A stretch of 64,000 bases of DNA, taken from assembly GCA_014529385.2 (NCBI GenBank), contig CM043967.1:130323182-130387181 (forward strand), given 5' to 3'. The DNA comes from Adiantum capillus-veneris. Lineage: Eukaryota > Streptophyta > Polypodiopsida > Polypodiales > Pteridaceae. A program made the position numbers and the translations under genes. Shown piece by piece: positions 63,601 to 64,000 of this stretch. A model generated the notes under the pieces. It was given only the letters and a program-made list of their open reading frames with translations, was not told where the DNA came from and did no database searches. Numbering within the stretch: the stretch's first letter is position 1; each line of letters begins with the position of its first letter.

Positions 63601-64000
63601 GTGTTGACTACCATATATAGTGTTTTCATTAGCACAATAGGTATGCTAACAAGAATACTTAGTGTGCCAACAAGCATATGTAAATAGCATATCACGTGTG
63701 CTAACTAGCATACAAGGTATGCTAACTAGTTCCTTAGGTATGGTAACTAGCATGGTAGGTATGCTAACTAGCATGGACAATGTTTTGATTAGCATGCCCA
63801 TGATGCTAACTAGCATACTAGCTGTGTTAACAAGCATAATTAGTGTTTTAGTTACCCTCATTACATCAACAAACAACATACTCAATATGCTAGTTTGCAT
63901 ACCAAGAGTGCTAACTAGCATAAAAATTGTGCTAAATAGCATATGGAGCATGCTGGTGAGTATACCTAGTATATAGTGTGGTAAATAGCATACATCTTGT
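63600..64000. repeat. palindromic TATGCTAACTAGCATA array (right, runs off the edge)
   Basis: At least 15 cores of the type TGCTAACTAGCAT recur about every 21 bp up to the window end. Because 21 bp is seven codons, both strands have open frames with heptapeptide repeats (MLVSIPT-like and MLTSILA-like). These are by-products of the repeat rather than genes. The orientation is inverted relative to the left array. Confidence 0.9.

Noticed and set aside
63646-63976. About 100-codon frames on both strands
   Set aside because: They are by-products of the 21-bp palindromic repeat, which keeps all frames periodic.

Overview
This window comes from a repeat-rich nuclear genome of a land plant. The evidence is Ty1/copia and Ty3/gypsy families of plant type, initiator-Met and Asp tRNA primer sites, an interstitial tract of TTTAGGG-like (plant telomere) repeats, a plant-style kelch gene and a PPR gene scrap. 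The degree of nesting would suit a fern, lycophyte or gymnosperm, but the sequence alone does not settle the lineage. Only one credible host coding exon is present, a kelch-repeat exon at 19454-20329. Nearly everything else is transposable-element sequence in various states of decay. Family names below (Gyp-1 to Gyp-5, Cop-1 to Cop-4) are my own labels.

Layout. 1-11846: four broken copies of one chromovirus-like gypsy family (Gyp-1) in alternating orientation, with several LTR outer ends joined exactly to internal element sequence. 11847-16548: old repeats, a gypsy LTR scrap and a minus-strand hAT transposase pseudogene. 16549-18642: two truncated copies of a related gypsy family (Gyp-2). 19454-20329: kelch exon, followed by noncoding DNA with a PPR gene fragment. 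23048-26042: minus-strand gypsy element (Gyp-3) with about 290-bp LTRs. 27759-30485: truncated minus-strand copia (Cop-2), then telomere-like repeats and a gypsy protease scrap.

31894-50108 is a readable nest. A minus-strand copia element (Cop-1, target duplication GACTA/GACTG) was interrupted in its RNase H by an 8.9-kb plus-strand gypsy that carries only gag and protease (Gyp-5, Asp-tRNA primer site). It was also interrupted at its gag-pre-integrase segment by a 3.7-kb plus-strand copia that lacks integrase and most of the reverse transcriptase (Cop-3, perfect duplication CCATG). At 50109-57400 a gypsy-like element with unusual acidic 3' reading frames (Gyp-4) is split by a 5.6-kb Gyp-2 copy whose duplication is AAATA/CAATA. 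Removing that copy restores a continuous reading frame across the site.

The most unusual region is 58962-64000. Two arrays of about 21-bp palindromic TATGCTARYTAGCATA units bound a segment with a diverged DDE-type transposase pseudogene (minus strand) and a plus-strand FCP1-like (HAD phosphatase-like) pseudogene with a charged tail. The left array begins inside a copia gag fragment, as expected for the end of an inserted DNA transposon; the right end lies beyond the window. None of the element genes looks fully intact. Many stop codons, where copies can be compared, are C-to-T type changes (CAG to TAG, CGA to TGA, TGG to TGA), consistent with decay of methylated DNA.
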